NCBI RefSeq assembly: GCF_011057975.1
Contig: NZ_CP049109.1
Location: forward strand, 3,689,001 to 3,753,000
From: Sphingosinithalassobacter tenebrarum
GTDB lineage: Bacteria > Pseudomonadota > Alphaproteobacteria > Sphingomonadales > Sphingomonadaceae
Reading direction: 5' to 3'
DNA: 64,000 nucleotides
The notes under the pieces were generated by a model. That model was not told the DNA's origin, did no database searches, and was given only the letters and a program-made list of their open reading frames with translations. The position numbers were made by a program, and so were the translations under genes. Of the stretch, positions 24,892 to 33,014 are shown one piece after another. The first letter of the stretch is position 1. The number at the start of each line of letters is the position of its first letter.

Positions 24892-25697
24892 CCGCCCGGA
24901 TATCGCGTCAGCAGGTCCATGCCCGGCAAGTGCGGCTCGCCGCGAAAATTGGCGGCGTTGCCGAAGCGGCCCGAACAGGTCGCGAGCATCTTGTCGCATC
25001 CCTCGATCAACTCGACCAGCGCGCCGGTGCCATCGAATCGCGGCGGCGCACGCAGCGTGACCGTGGCACCGCTCGAAAGCGCGATATCGTCTTCCAGCCC
25101 GCCATTGCCGCTCGTCATCCAGCGCAGCCTGCCGCCTCCATAGCAATTCGGCTCGGGCTCGACGCCATCGAGCGTGATCGTCTCGTCCGCGACCGAGACC
25201 ACGCGCGCGAAACGCCGCCGCCCCGCCATCGCCACGCGGCACCGCCGGTCGCCCAGCTCGGCGCGGCATTCGGGCGAGGTTTCCTCGACCACCGGCCGCT
25301 CCAGTGCGACCGACCAGCCGCGCAGTTCCGCCGTCAGCCGCTCACCCCGCGTCTCGACCGAGCCGATGAAGCCGTTGCCGAGCGAAACCGTGGCATCCGG
25401 TTCCGACCAGTCGCAGGCGAACAGAGACACCCGGGCGCCGTCCCAACGCCCGGCGAGCAAATCGGCTTCGCTGATCGCCGCTCCGGTCAGTGCACCGGTA
25501 ACGTCCATCGTGTCCGCGTCCAGCCCTGCCGACCGGTCGATCGCCGACGGCGTCATCCCGGGCGCCGCGTGGTGGACCAGCCCGCCGATCTCCAGGTCCC
25601 TGTCATGCGCAGTCAGCCCGATCGTTACCCCGTCGCGCCTGTCGATCCGCCAGCACAAGGTGACGCTCGTCAGATCGCCTTCCAGCCAGTCCGCCAT
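24888..25697 (-). CDS. GTA gp13-like hub protein (DUF2163)
   Basis: 269 residues, taking the ATG at 25697 because GGAG lies eight bases before it; 25709 is an alternative. It follows the DUF2163 / phage BR0599 pattern: LCWRIDRRDGVTIGLTAHD near the start and six conserved cysteines in the C-terminal half (ECRAELGDRRC, NCYGGG, GCDKMLATC), then FGNAANFRGEPHLPGMDLL. In RcGTA the hub links distal tail and tip; the cysteine pattern suits a bound metal or cluster. Its stop overlaps the expected start of the peptidase gene. Confidence 0.88.
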   Translation of the reverse strand: MADWLEGDLTSVTLCWRIDRRDGVTIGLTAHDRDLEIGGLVHHAAPGMTPSAIDRSAGLDADTMDVTGALTGAAISEADLLAGRWDGARVSLFACDWSEPDATVSLGNGFIGSVETRGERLTAELRGWSVALERPVVEETSPECRAELGDRRCRVAMAGRRRFARVVSVADETITLDGVEPEPNCYGGGRLRWMTSGNGGLEDDIALSSGATVTLRAPPRFDGTGALVELIEGCDKMLATCSGRFGNAANFRGEPHLPGMDLLTRYPGG

Positions 25698-25731
25698 CGC
25701 CTGCTCCATCGGTTGTCGCTATCAAAGACGC

Positions 25732-26082
25732 ATGGACACGCCCGCCACCGTCACGCTCTGGCGCCCCGTCGGCCCCGAGGAACTCGCCCTGATCCGCGAA
25801 AGCGGCATGCGCGCCTTCCCGCCGCGCCTGCCCGGGCAGCCGATCTTCTATCCGGTCGTGACCGAAGACTATGCGATCAAGATCGCGCGCGACTGGAATG
25901 TGCCCGACAGCGGTTCGGGCTTCGTTACGTGCTTCGCCGTCCGCAGGGATTTCCTCGACCGCTACAGGGTCGAGGAAGCCGGCGGCCGCGCGCATCGCGA
26001 ATACTGGATCCCGGCCGAAGACCTGTCCGACTTCAACGCCGCGATCGTCGGCGAGATAGAAGTGACGCACAGCTTCCCGTAA
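25732..26082 (+). CDS. ADP-ribosylation/crystallin J1-type small protein inside the GTA cluster
   Basis: 116 residues on the strand opposite to the GTA genes. LWRPVGPEELALI, AFPPRLPGQPIFYPV, YAIKIARDWNV and HREYWIPAEDL are the pattern of proteins annotated as ADP-ribosylation/crystallin J1; no biochemical role is known to me, and the ADP-ribosyl link is by name only. It sits between the hub and distal-tail genes, divergent from the hub gene with 34 bases between starts, and the end faces a palindromic repeat. It is not part of any GTA virion known to me. Confidence 0.75.
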   Translation: MDTPATVTLWRPVGPEELALIRESGMRAFPPRLPGQPIFYPVVTEDYAIKIARDWNVPDSGSGFVTCFAVRRDFLDRYRVEEAGGRAHREYWIPAEDLSDFNAAIVGEIEVTHSFP

Positions 26083-26102
26083 CCGGCCGCTACATCTTCC
26101 AC

Positions 26103-26234
26103 CGTCCCCCCTGCGCAGGCAGGGGCCTATTTCTGTGCAGTGCACATGACCGGCTGACACGGAAGCGCTGATGCCAGTGTCCGGCTGGTCGCGACACGGG
26201 ACGGACATGGGCCCTGCCTGCGCAGGGGCGACGG
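26103..26234. repeat. Palindromic intergenic repeat, copy 1
   Basis: A pair of inverted arms, CCCCTGCGCAGGCAGGGGCC near 26107-26127 and its complement at 26209-26228, enclosing about 80 bases, with CGTC/GACGG at the outer edges. The same arms occur at 60123-60216, so this is a dispersed element of the REP/MITE kind often seen in sphingomonad genomes. Confidence 0.75.
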
Positions 26235-26242
26235 ACGGAGCC

Positions 26243-28525
26243 CTAACCCTCGCGCAGTTCTATCAGTGGTACCGAAACCGCCGCGCCCGCCAGAAAAGTC
26301 GCCCGGCTCACCGTCAGCCGGTCCTCGGCAAAGCGCACCGGCACATCGAAGCGGAATCCCGCCGTCACCACCGCATCCACCTCGGGCGGCGTATCCAACG
26401 TGATGATGCCTCCCTCACCCATACTGAACGCGCTCGTCTCAACCCCGTCGACGGCCACACGCACGCTTCCCGCCACCGGCCGGGTGATGCGCCGCTCGCT
26501 CTCGCCATAGCGTTTCACCAGCGCGAATGCCTGCGCGCTTCCGTCTCCCACGCCCAGCATCTGATCCACCGCCGTCGGATCGCCGCCATCGTTCGAGCTG
26601 CCGTCGAACGGATCGCGCAGCCGGAAACCGCGCGCCGGACCCAGCCGCGCGCGATAAAAGGCGAGCAGCGCCGCGATGTCCGCTTCGGACCGCAGCCCCG
26701 GCCCGACATCGTAAAGGGTGCGCGCCTGCGCCCAGTCGGCATTGCGCTTTTCATGCCCGCCCGCGCTGGTGACGATCGCCGTCGAAAGCTCGGCAGCGAC
26801 TTCCGCCTCGCTGCCCAGCGCCAGTGGAAACAGCACATCGTCAAAAGGCTGCACATCGCTCTCCTGGTCGAAATGGACATATCCGTCGCGTATCACTTGC
26901 GGCAACGCCCAGACGAAAGTCGCCGCGACGCTGCGCGCCCGCGCCGTTTCCGCCGCTGCATCGATGGCGCGCCACTGATGCGCATCCTCGGGACTCAGTA
27001 CGAATCCTGCGAAATAATGCTGTTCGCCGGCCGGATAGCCGAGCCGCGCCTCGGCCTGCGCCACGCCCCGCGCAGTCGCCGCGCTCAGCCCTTCGGCGGC
27101 CCAGTCATAATCCTCCAGCTGCAGGATATCGAAGGCGGGCCGCGCCCAGCCGAGCGGGAGATTGACACGATCGAGTTCGGGCATTGTGCTATCGAGCACC
27201 GTCGGCAGATAGGCGAGCAGCAACACCTGCGCATCGGCCGCCACGGCGCGTACCGCGTCACGCAACGCCAGCGTCGAATCGGCCAGCAACGCTCCCGCCG
27301 CGTCGAGCACATCGATATCGGGCGCGCCGCGCATATTCTGTTCGGCCGGATCGCCCAGCGCCGCCTTCGCCGCGTCGTCATGGATGCACAGCCGCCCATC
27401 GGCCATCACCCACCACCAGGGCTCGCCGATCTGAAAGCGCACGGGCATGTCCGCCGCCGCCGCGATACCGACAAATGCCTGGGCGACTTGCCGCAGATAG
27501 CCCATCGCGCCGGCATGCGCGGGCGAAAGCAGCGCCGATGGCGGCTCCCACCCGGTCAGCGCCGGCGAACCATCGGCCGCGCGCTGCTTCCAGTCGTTCC
27601 AGCAATGCGCGTCGAACAGTTCATAGGAAAGCGACCAGATGATCGTATATCCCAGCGCCTTCGCACGCGCCGCGAAATCGCCGTGCCACGCCGCACAGGG
27701 CGTATTGAGCACGCCACCCGCCAGGCTGACATAATGGTCTTCACCCAGCGGCTCGAGCCGGAAATAATGGCTCATCCCGACATAATGGACGATGGCCCCG
27801 CGCCATCCGAGCTGCAAAATGTTGCGCAGCATTCGCGCGGGCGTGACATGATAGCTGTCGTCATAGCCGGTTGCGATCTGCAGCGCGTGTTCGGGGACGA
27901 GCGCGTCGCCGATCGCCAGCACCGCCCCCGCCCCCTCGCAGGCGATATCGCTGAGTTCGACCCAGCCCTCCGCCGGCGCCGCAAGCAGATCGTCCGCGCC
28001 GGTATATCCCGGTGCCACCAGCGAGACGAACATCCGGTCGACATCGCCCGCGAACACGGGATCGGCTTCGCCCGGCAACAGAAATCCGCCTTCGAGATCG
28101 CCGAAATCAAGCGAAACCGTCGCGTCTTCCGCCGTTCCATCGGCATAGTTCCACAGTCGGACATACCAGGCACGCGAGTCGCCCGCCGCGTCGCGTCCCT
28201 CGATCGTCAGCACCGGGCCATTGACTGTATCGAGCGCCAGCACCCCTGACGACCGCCAGCGAAACGACAGGCGGCAGTCGCGAAAATCCCGGCTGGTTTC
28301 ATAGGCAAGCAACGGATGATCGTGGCGATCCTCCGCTTCCCAGGTCAGTCCCAGCAAGTCATTCTGCCGATAGAAGACGGCATCGACGCGCAGCGCGTCA
28401 GCCGCGGTCGAAACCACGCTCGCCATCATCGGGCGCGGGAAATTGACCGTCCAGAAACGCGGATCAAAGCGCGAGATCACGTCTTCGCTCTGCACCGTCC
28501 GCTCGGACGCGAGCCAGAAAGCCAT
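26243..28525 (-). CDS. TIM-barrel-like protein fused to DUF2460 (GTA gp12 distal tail)
   Basis: 760 residues starting at the ATG at 28525 (AAGGA upstream). Residues 1 to about 550 form a glycosidase-like module: a beta-rich N-terminal part, then a TIM-barrel pattern with GWRGAIVHYVGMSHYF, LGYTIIWSLSYELFD, FQIGEPWWWV (a possible catalytic-type Glu) and FDILQLEDYDWA. The last 210 residues are the usual stand-alone DUF2460 distal tail protein: FPLALGSEAEVAAE, HEKRNADWAQARTLYDVGPG, FRLRDPFDGSSNDGG. RcGTA gp12 is only about 210 residues, so the fusion is notable. The barrel may form a tail sheath or tip decoration. Confidence 0.82.
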   Translation of the reverse strand: MAFWLASERTVQSEDVISRFDPRFWTVNFPRPMMASVVSTAADALRVDAVFYRQNDLLGLTWEAEDRHDHPLLAYETSRDFRDCRLSFRWRSSGVLALDTVNGPVLTIEGRDAAGDSRAWYVRLWNYADGTAEDATVSLDFGDLEGGFLLPGEADPVFAGDVDRMFVSLVAPGYTGADDLLAAPAEGWVELSDIACEGAGAVLAIGDALVPEHALQIATGYDDSYHVTPARMLRNILQLGWRGAIVHYVGMSHYFRLEPLGEDHYVSLAGGVLNTPCAAWHGDFAARAKALGYTIIWSLSYELFDAHCWNDWKQRAADGSPALTGWEPPSALLSPAHAGAMGYLRQVAQAFVGIAAAADMPVRFQIGEPWWWVMADGRLCIHDDAAKAALGDPAEQNMRGAPDIDVLDAAGALLADSTLALRDAVRAVAADAQVLLLAYLPTVLDSTMPELDRVNLPLGWARPAFDILQLEDYDWAAEGLSAATARGVAQAEARLGYPAGEQHYFAGFVLSPEDAHQWRAIDAAAETARARSVAATFVWALPQVIRDGYVHFDQESDVQPFDDVLFPLALGSEAEVAAELSTAIVTSAGGHEKRNADWAQARTLYDVGPGLRSEADIAALLAFYRARLGPARGFRLRDPFDGSSNDGGDPTAVDQMLGVGDGSAQAFALVKRYGESERRITRPVAGSVRVAVDGVETSAFSMGEGGIITLDTPPEVDAVVTAGFRFDVPVRFAEDRLTVSRATFLAGAAVSVPLIELREG

Positions 28526-28613
28526 TTCTATCTCGTCCTTCTCTGCTAGGATCGCGGAAACGATGCGACGCCCGGCTGCGCCGGGGCCGCCACGCGGGAA
28601 GTGGATCACGTCT

Positions 28614-29117
28614 ATGCTTCAGGCGATCACGCTCTTGCTGCTGCCTGCGCTGCTCTTCGGTGATTTCTATCGGTCAGAAGAACCGCTTTTCGCTTTGAAC
28701 GAAGGCGTTCAGCCTCTCGCAGAAGGCTATTATGGCAACGGCTTCGACAGCACGCTTTCCTTCACTCGAGAGGGCGATCATTATCATCTTGCCGGTCGGG
28801 CTTGGCCAGCAACAGTGGCGCTTATCCCAATCGACGGTAGCCCAGGACTTTACCTCTTCCAGCAATCGGACGGGGATCACGATGCATTCTATGGCCTTCT
28901 CCGCTTAATCCCCGACAAACCCGGTTTCGCCCTGTTTGCGGCGGACTGCTCAAAGCCGACTGACCGACATATTGCCGAAGTCGAGGGCGGCCTTGCTGAG
29001 CCATACGGCAATCTGGTTGCCTGCACCTTCGACAGTCGTGACGGCGTGATCAGCGCGCTAACAATGCTCGCCAACAAGGCGACGAACGACGATTGGCAGG
29101 TTTACCACCGGCTCTGA
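28614..29117 (+). CDS. Hypothetical protein on the opposite strand inside the GTA cluster
   Basis: 167 residues from the ATG at 28614; the longer upstream frame runs antisense through the gp12 start and lacks a ribosome site. The N terminus is a hydrophobic signal or anchor (LQAITLLLLPALLFG). The rest has no family I recognise; it has two cysteines and an HYHLAGRAWPATVALIPIDG segment. Base composition is less GC rich than the GTA genes around it, suggesting later acquisition. Its stop abuts the stop of the tape measure gene, which is convergent. Confidence 0.6.
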   Translation: MLQAITLLLLPALLFGDFYRSEEPLFALNEGVQPLAEGYYGNGFDSTLSFTREGDHYHLAGRAWPATVALIPIDGSPGLYLFQQSDGDHDAFYGLLRLIPDKPGFALFAADCSKPTDRHIAEVEGGLAEPYGNLVACTFDSRDGVISALTMLANKATNDDWQVYHRL

Positions 29118-29672
29118 TCACCCCACCTGCGCCAGCGCCGCCTTCACCGCGCGCGCCACCTGGCGGCTCGATTGCTGCAGTGCGCGGGGTGCAGCATCGG
29201 GTGCAGCATTGATCGTGATCGCCACCCGCACATCGCGCGATCCCGCGGCCGCAGGGACAGCGACGGCACCTGCGCTGGTCGGCACGAACAGCTCGGGTCC
29301 ACGCTCGCCAACGACATAGGGCCGCCCCGGCGATACGGGTCCGCCCGTCGCACGGCCCGGCAGGCCGATCAGCGAGAGAAGTCCGCCGCCAAGGCCGCCG
29401 CCGCTGCCGCCGGTCAGCACCTCCAGCCCCAGGTCGAGCGCCTTGCCCGCGATATCGTCGAGCACCGAAAGCGCCAGCGAGCCCAGATCGGCGAATTCGA
29501 GCTTGCCGGTACGGATCGCGCGCAGCAGCGAATTTTCGATGATGCGCCCCGCCCGTTCCACGCCGTTGACCAATGTGCCGTCCAGCGTTCCACGCATATC
29601 CGCCACGTCGCGGGCGAAACCCTGCGTATCGGCACGTACGCTGACGATCAGCCGTTCGATTTCCTCATCCAT
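29118..29672 (-). CDS. GTA gp11-like short tape measure protein
   Basis: 184 residues, coupled to the upstream chaperone (8-base overlap). It has the phage tail tape measure start (VSVRADTQGFARDVADMRGTLDG), a central helix and the conserved ATGGPVSPGRPYVVGERGPELFVP segment seen at the end of tape measure proteins. RcGTA gp11 is similarly short, and a phage tape measure would normally be several times longer. This fits a very short tail spacer and argues for a GTA. Confidence 0.88.
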   Translation of the reverse strand: MDEEIERLIVSVRADTQGFARDVADMRGTLDGTLVNGVERAGRIIENSLLRAIRTGKLEFADLGSLALSVLDDIAGKALDLGLEVLTGGSGGGLGGGLLSLIGLPGRATGGPVSPGRPYVVGERGPELFVPTSAGAVAVPAAAGSRDVRVAITINAAPDAAPRALQQSSRQVARAVKAALAQVG

Positions 29673-29862
29673 CGGGAAATTGCTCCTTCAGCCGCGCGAT
29701 CACCGCGCCATCGGGCGGCGCGGCTTCCTCGCCCCCCGCCGCACGCACCAGCGCGGCCAGTTCCTCGGGCGTCGCGTTCCAGAAACCGTCGGGGGTCCAG
29801 CCGAACATCACGCCAGCCGCGCCCGACAGCCGCTTTGCGGCGTCAACGAAATATGCGCTCAC
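29665..29862 (-). CDS. GTA tail assembly chaperone, second part (gp10.1-like)
   Basis: 65 residues with FGWTPDGFWNATPEELAALV, the phage tail assembly chaperone pattern of RcGTA-type clusters. It overlaps the preceding gene by 4 bases and the tape measure gene by 8. In many phages the two chaperone parts are joined by a programmed frameshift; here they are separate overlapping frames, as in RcGTA. It assists loading of tail tube on the tape measure. Confidence 0.85.
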   Translation of the reverse strand: MSAYFVDAAKRLSGAAGVMFGWTPDGFWNATPEELAALVRAAGGEEAAPPDGAVIARLKEQFPDG

Positions 29863-30170
29863 CGGCCCGCCAATATCTGCCGCAACAGCACGCGCAGCGC
29901 TGGCGTGGCTTCGGCCAGCCCGGCCGCGACCAGTGCTTCGCCGAACGCTTCGCGGTTCAGGCCTTCGGGCACTTCATTGAGGCAATGCCAGAAGAGCGTC
30001 GCCATTTCGCCGAGCGCCAGCCGGCCCTCCGCCGCACGTTCGACCAGCGCGAACAGCGGCCCGAGCTCGGTTTCGGCGGCGACCAATGCTGCAAAGCTGG
30101 GGCGCAGCACAAGCGTCTCCCCCGCGACGCGCAGCGACGCCTCGCCGCGCGCCGGATTGGCGCCGGTCAC
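29859..30170 (-). CDS. GTA tail assembly chaperone, first part (gp10-like)
   Basis: 103 residues of the gene-transfer-agent TAC-N type: RPSFAALVAAETELGPLFALVERAAEGRLALGEMATLFWHCL. It overlaps both neighbours by 4 bases (ATGA). It lies between the tail tube and the second chaperone gene, the usual order. No signal or membrane segment. Confidence 0.85.
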   Translation of the reverse strand: MTGANPARGEASLRVAGETLVLRPSFAALVAAETELGPLFALVERAAEGRLALGEMATLFWHCLNEVPEGLNREAFGEALVAAGLAEATPALRVLLRQILAGR

Positions 30171-30574
30171 GCACTCACCACCGCGCCGGAGCTTTCGAGG
30201 CTGAGCGTATAATTGCGCTCGCCATTATAATCGCCGGCATAGTCGAGCCGCGTGACCAGGAACCTGCCCGTCATCGTCTCACCGCTCTCGAAGGTCAGCC
30301 GATAATCGTCGAGTACCCCCGAAAGCGCATTGGCCTTCACTCGCGACTCCGCCGCCGATCCGGTAAAGACGCCCGCGCCCGATACGCTCACCGAACGCAC
30401 GCCCGCACCCGACAGGAGCTCGCGCCAGCCGCCCGAATCCTTGCTGGTGATCGTCACCGCCTCGCCGTTCACCGAAAGCTGCGTCGTGCGCAGTCCCGCC
30501 ACGGTAGTGAATGCCACCGGACTGCCGCCATCGCCAACTTTCAGCAGGAACGCGCTGCCCTTTTCCGCCGCCAT
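30167..30574 (-). CDS. GTA major tail tube protein (gp9-like)
   Basis: 135 residues of the TP901-1-type tail tube family: KGSAFLLKVGDGGSPVAFTTVAGLRTTQ, a central VTITSKDSGGWRELLSGAG and a C-terminal RLDYAGDYNGERNYTLSLESSG. These proteins stack as hexamers to form the tail tube. Length matches RcGTA gp9. It is followed by the chaperone pair and preceded by the tail terminator with a 14-base gap. Confidence 0.9.
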   Translation of the reverse strand: MAAEKGSAFLLKVGDGGSPVAFTTVAGLRTTQLSVNGEAVTITSKDSGGWRELLSGAGVRSVSVSGAGVFTGSAAESRVKANALSGVLDDYRLTFESGETMTGRFLVTRLDYAGDYNGERNYTLSLESSGAVVSA

Positions 30575-30588
30575 AGTCTTTCTCCCGA

Positions 30589-30993
30589 TCAGAGTTCGCT
30601 GCGCAGCATGCGCAGCCGATATTCGCTGGTGCCGATCCAGCGCGCTTCGCCTTCGCGGACGATCCGGCTGCGCAGCATGACGATGCTGGCAACTGCCCAG
30701 CCTTCGCCAAGCACGCGCGGCATTGCCGCCATCGCATCCTCCGCTGCGCCGACCAGCGCACGCAGCCGCGCCGGACGCTCGCCGATATCGTGCAGCATCA
30801 CGGCGACCCGCGCCTCGCGCCCGGAAAGCGCCTTGGCGCCCCAGTCGGTGAACAGGCTTTCTCCGATGACCGCATAAGGCGGCGCGCTCCGCACCGGCGG
30901 CGCTTCGAAAATGCCGGTGACGCCGTCGGCGAGCGGTGCATGACCCTCCAGCGCGGCCTTGATCGCCGCCTGCAGCACGTCCTGCACGCTCAT
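30589..30993 (-). CDS. GTA tail terminator (DUF3168, gp8-like)
   Basis: 134 residues from the ATG at 30993 that overlaps the upstream stop; a GTG at 31002 is possible. The DUF3168 pattern is clear: VQDVLQAAIKAALEGHAPLADGVTGIFE, YAVIGESLFTDWGAK, AVMLHDIGERPARLRALVGAAEDAM and RSRIVREGEARWIGTSEYRLR. These proteins cap the tail tube and join it to the head. Confidence 0.9.
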   Translation of the reverse strand: MSVQDVLQAAIKAALEGHAPLADGVTGIFEAPPVRSAPPYAVIGESLFTDWGAKALSGREARVAVMLHDIGERPARLRALVGAAEDAMAAMPRVLGEGWAVASIVMLRSRIVREGEARWIGTSEYRLRMLRSEL

Positions 30994-31199
30994 TTCAGCC
31001 ACCCCGCGATCCAGCGCAGCGCCGGATCGGTCATGGCGCGGCGATGCAGGCGCCGGCCGGTAAGGCGTATCACGCCCTGCGATCGCGACACGCGCACGCC
31101 GGGCAGGTGTTCATCGAGTTCCGCCTCGAGCCGCCGCACAGCCGCTTCGGCGGCGGCTTCGGCGCGCGCCCTGCCGCGCGCTTCTATCCGCTCCATCAT
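30990..31199 (-). CDS. Small GTA protein at the gp7 position (head-tail stopper-like)
   Basis: 69 residues starting at ATG 31199 (or 31196), overlapping the connector stop, and ending by overlap with the tail terminator start. The first half is a charged helix (EARGRARAEAAAEAAVRRLEAEL) and the second half basic (VIRLTGRRLHRRAMTDPALRWIAGW). It stands where RcGTA has gp7, but is shorter than that protein (about 110) and I cannot see the stopper fold. Position and double ATGA coupling make it a real gene. Confidence 0.65.
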   Translation of the reverse strand: MMERIEARGRARAEAAAEAAVRRLEAELDEHLPGVRVSRSQGVIRLTGRRLHRRAMTDPALRWIAGWLK

Positions 31200-31744
31200 G
31201 CAGCATGCTCCGCGCCGCGCAGTCGCAACCGCCGCCAGGGGCGCAGCAATGCCGCCGCGGCAACCGGTGGCGCCGCGCCCTCGGCACCGCCGAACAGATG
31301 CTCGATCAGCAGCAGCACGGCCTGCCGGATTGGCGCGGGAAGCGAATCCCAGTCGATCGCCGTGCCGCACTGAAAGGTAACGCGAACCCGCCCGGCCGTA
31401 CCCGGCGCCAGGACGCGGATCCAGCCATTGCCGTCGGCGTCGATATCGATGGCATAGGCATCGACGGGCAGTTCCGCCTCCGGGCCTTCGGCCGGAATGC
31501 CCGTCACGGCGGTAATCGCCATCACCGGCGCCATGTCGAGCCGCTGCCAGGCGCGCGACACGGGCATCACATCCTCGAACCCGCGCAGGATCAGCGCCCG
31601 CCCGACAAAGGCTTCGGCGAGCGCCAGCGCGCTTTCGGCGAGGCTTTCGATCAGCGCGTCCTCGCTCGTGTCGGCGATGCGCAGATAGGCCTTGGCGGCA
31701 TCGCGGGCAGCGGCCAGCACCGCCCCGGAAAAGCCAGGGGTCAT
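31196..31744 (-). CDS. GTA head-tail connector (gp6-like adaptor)
   Basis: 182 residues of the phage connector family (phiE125 gp8 / DUF3356-like): KAYLRIADTSEDALIESLAESALALAEAFVGRAL at the N terminus and VRVTFQCGTAIDWDSLPAPIRQAVLLLIEHLF, with the RV-F--G pattern, at the C terminus. It would form a ring below the portal. A 96-base gap separates it from the capsid gene. Confidence 0.88.
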   Translation of the reverse strand: MTPGFSGAVLAAARDAAKAYLRIADTSEDALIESLAESALALAEAFVGRALILRGFEDVMPVSRAWQRLDMAPVMAITAVTGIPAEGPEAELPVDAYAIDIDADGNGWIRVLAPGTAGRVRVTFQCGTAIDWDSLPAPIRQAVLLLIEHLFGGAEGAAPPVAAAALLRPWRRLRLRGAEHAA

Positions 31745-31840
31745 TTCGGTCTCCCTCGATCGGATCGGTGTCCGGCCGGCGCAGCGCCGGCGACACGCGA
31801 GAGGGCGGCGGCGCCATCGATGCGCCGCCGCCCTGGCAAA

Positions 31841-32899
31841 TCAGCTTGCGGCGAACTTCATCAGCTTGATCGCCTCGCTGTTGCTCACCATGCCGCCGAC
31901 GCGCTTGGTCGCGTAGAAATGGACGTACGGCTTGTTCGAATAGGGATCGCGCAGGATCTGCGTTTCGCCGCGTTCGGCGATCAGATAGCCTGCCTTGAAA
32001 TTGCCGAAGGCGATCGACAGCGAATCGGTGTCGATGTCCGGCATGTCCTCGGCCTCCACCACCGGATAGCCGAGCAGAGTCGCGGGCTGGCCCGCGGCGA
32101 GGCCCGGCTGCCACAGAAACGCGCCGTCGGTGGTCTTGAGCTTGCGGATTCGCGCCAGCGTGGCCGAATTCATCACCCACACCGCGCCCTGGCGATAGGG
32201 CGGCCGCAGCGCCTGGACCAGATCGATCAACTTTTCCTCGGGATTGATGGAGAAGGCACCGTCCGCGCCGCTCGACAGCGTCTGCAGCGTTCCGAACGGG
32301 CGCGTCGCGTCGCCCGCGGCCGAAACCGGCGACTGGAGGAAGCCCCTGGGGCGATTGGTGCCGCTGCCGTTGACGAACGCCTCGCCTTCGGCCCTGGCGA
32401 ACTCCATCGCGATTTCGCCGGCGAGCCACGCCTCGACATCGAAGGCCGCATCATCGAGCATCGTCTGGCTCGCCGCCGGATTGGCGTAGAGATCGCCCAT
32501 CGGCGGCGCGATTTCGTTGAAGGTCGGGGTGCCGGTTTCGTCGCGATCGCCAGTCTCGCTCGCCCAGCCCGACGGCGTGCCGCCGCTCGTCACCAGTTTG
32601 CGATAGCCGGCCGACCCCACCTGGACGACATTGGCGATGCCGCGAATCGGCGAAATGCTCTTCAGCGTCGCGTCGATCTGCGCATCGATTTCCTGCGGCA
32701 CGGCCAACCCGCCGCTGCCGTCGCTCGCGCCGGTGAATGCCTTTACTTCCAGCCCGCCGCTGCCCGAGCGCAAAAAGCTCTCGAACATCGCCCCGCTCCG
32801 GGGACTGGCTCCGGCCAGCATCGGGCGCGCCGCCGGCACGCCCGCCATTTCCACTGCCCCGAAGCTTGCGCCCAGGCCATTCGCCTTCGTCTCAATCAT
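31841..32899 (-). CDS. HK97-family major capsid protein (GTA gp5-like)
   Basis: 352 residues, a length usual for processed HK97-type capsids. After an N-terminal scaffold-like part come GGLAVPQEIDAQIDATLKSISPIR, a flexible E-loop, ETPTFNEI-type sequence, AFVNGSGTNRPRGFL, LPxxYRxGAVWVMN and LLGYPVVEAEDMPDI, all diagnostic. Cleavage by the upstream protease after the first residues is expected. An intrinsic terminator-like hairpin lies just before this gene. Confidence 0.95.
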   Translation of the reverse strand: MIETKANGLGASFGAVEMAGVPAARPMLAGASPRSGAMFESFLRSGSGGLEVKAFTGASDGSGGLAVPQEIDAQIDATLKSISPIRGIANVVQVGSAGYRKLVTSGGTPSGWASETGDRDETGTPTFNEIAPPMGDLYANPAASQTMLDDAAFDVEAWLAGEIAMEFARAEGEAFVNGSGTNRPRGFLQSPVSAAGDATRPFGTLQTLSSGADGAFSINPEEKLIDLVQALRPPYRQGAVWVMNSATLARIRKLKTTDGAFLWQPGLAAGQPATLLGYPVVEAEDMPDIDTDSLSIAFGNFKAGYLIAERGETQILRDPYSNKPYVHFYATKRVGGMVSNSEAIKLMKFAAS

Positions 32900-32914
32900 A
32901 AAAGTCTCCCGCAC

Positions 32915-32943
32915 AAAAAAGCCCTCCACACGCCCGTGAGGAG
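32915..32943 (-). terminator. Terminator-like hairpin inside the GTA operon, before the capsid gene
   Basis: On the minus strand an 8-position stem with one mismatch (CTCCTCAC / GTGTGGAG, loop GGGC) is followed by GGC and a run of six T. It lies 15 bases before the capsid start. It looks like a true intrinsic terminator or attenuator within the operon. Confidence 0.65.
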
Positions 32944-33014
32944 GGGAACCACTCGCCGTCGGCGAGAGGAAAAAGAGGAGCGGCCGCAGCCGCCCCCGGT
33001 CCGGTTTCGAGGAT

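Noticed and set aside
24583..25269. A 228-codon frame starting at the ATG at the gp13 stop region, as an alternative gp14
   Set aside because: It is Arg/Trp/Ala-rich, has no catalytic motif, and runs antisense-like through gp13; the NlpC/P60 motifs are in the other frame.
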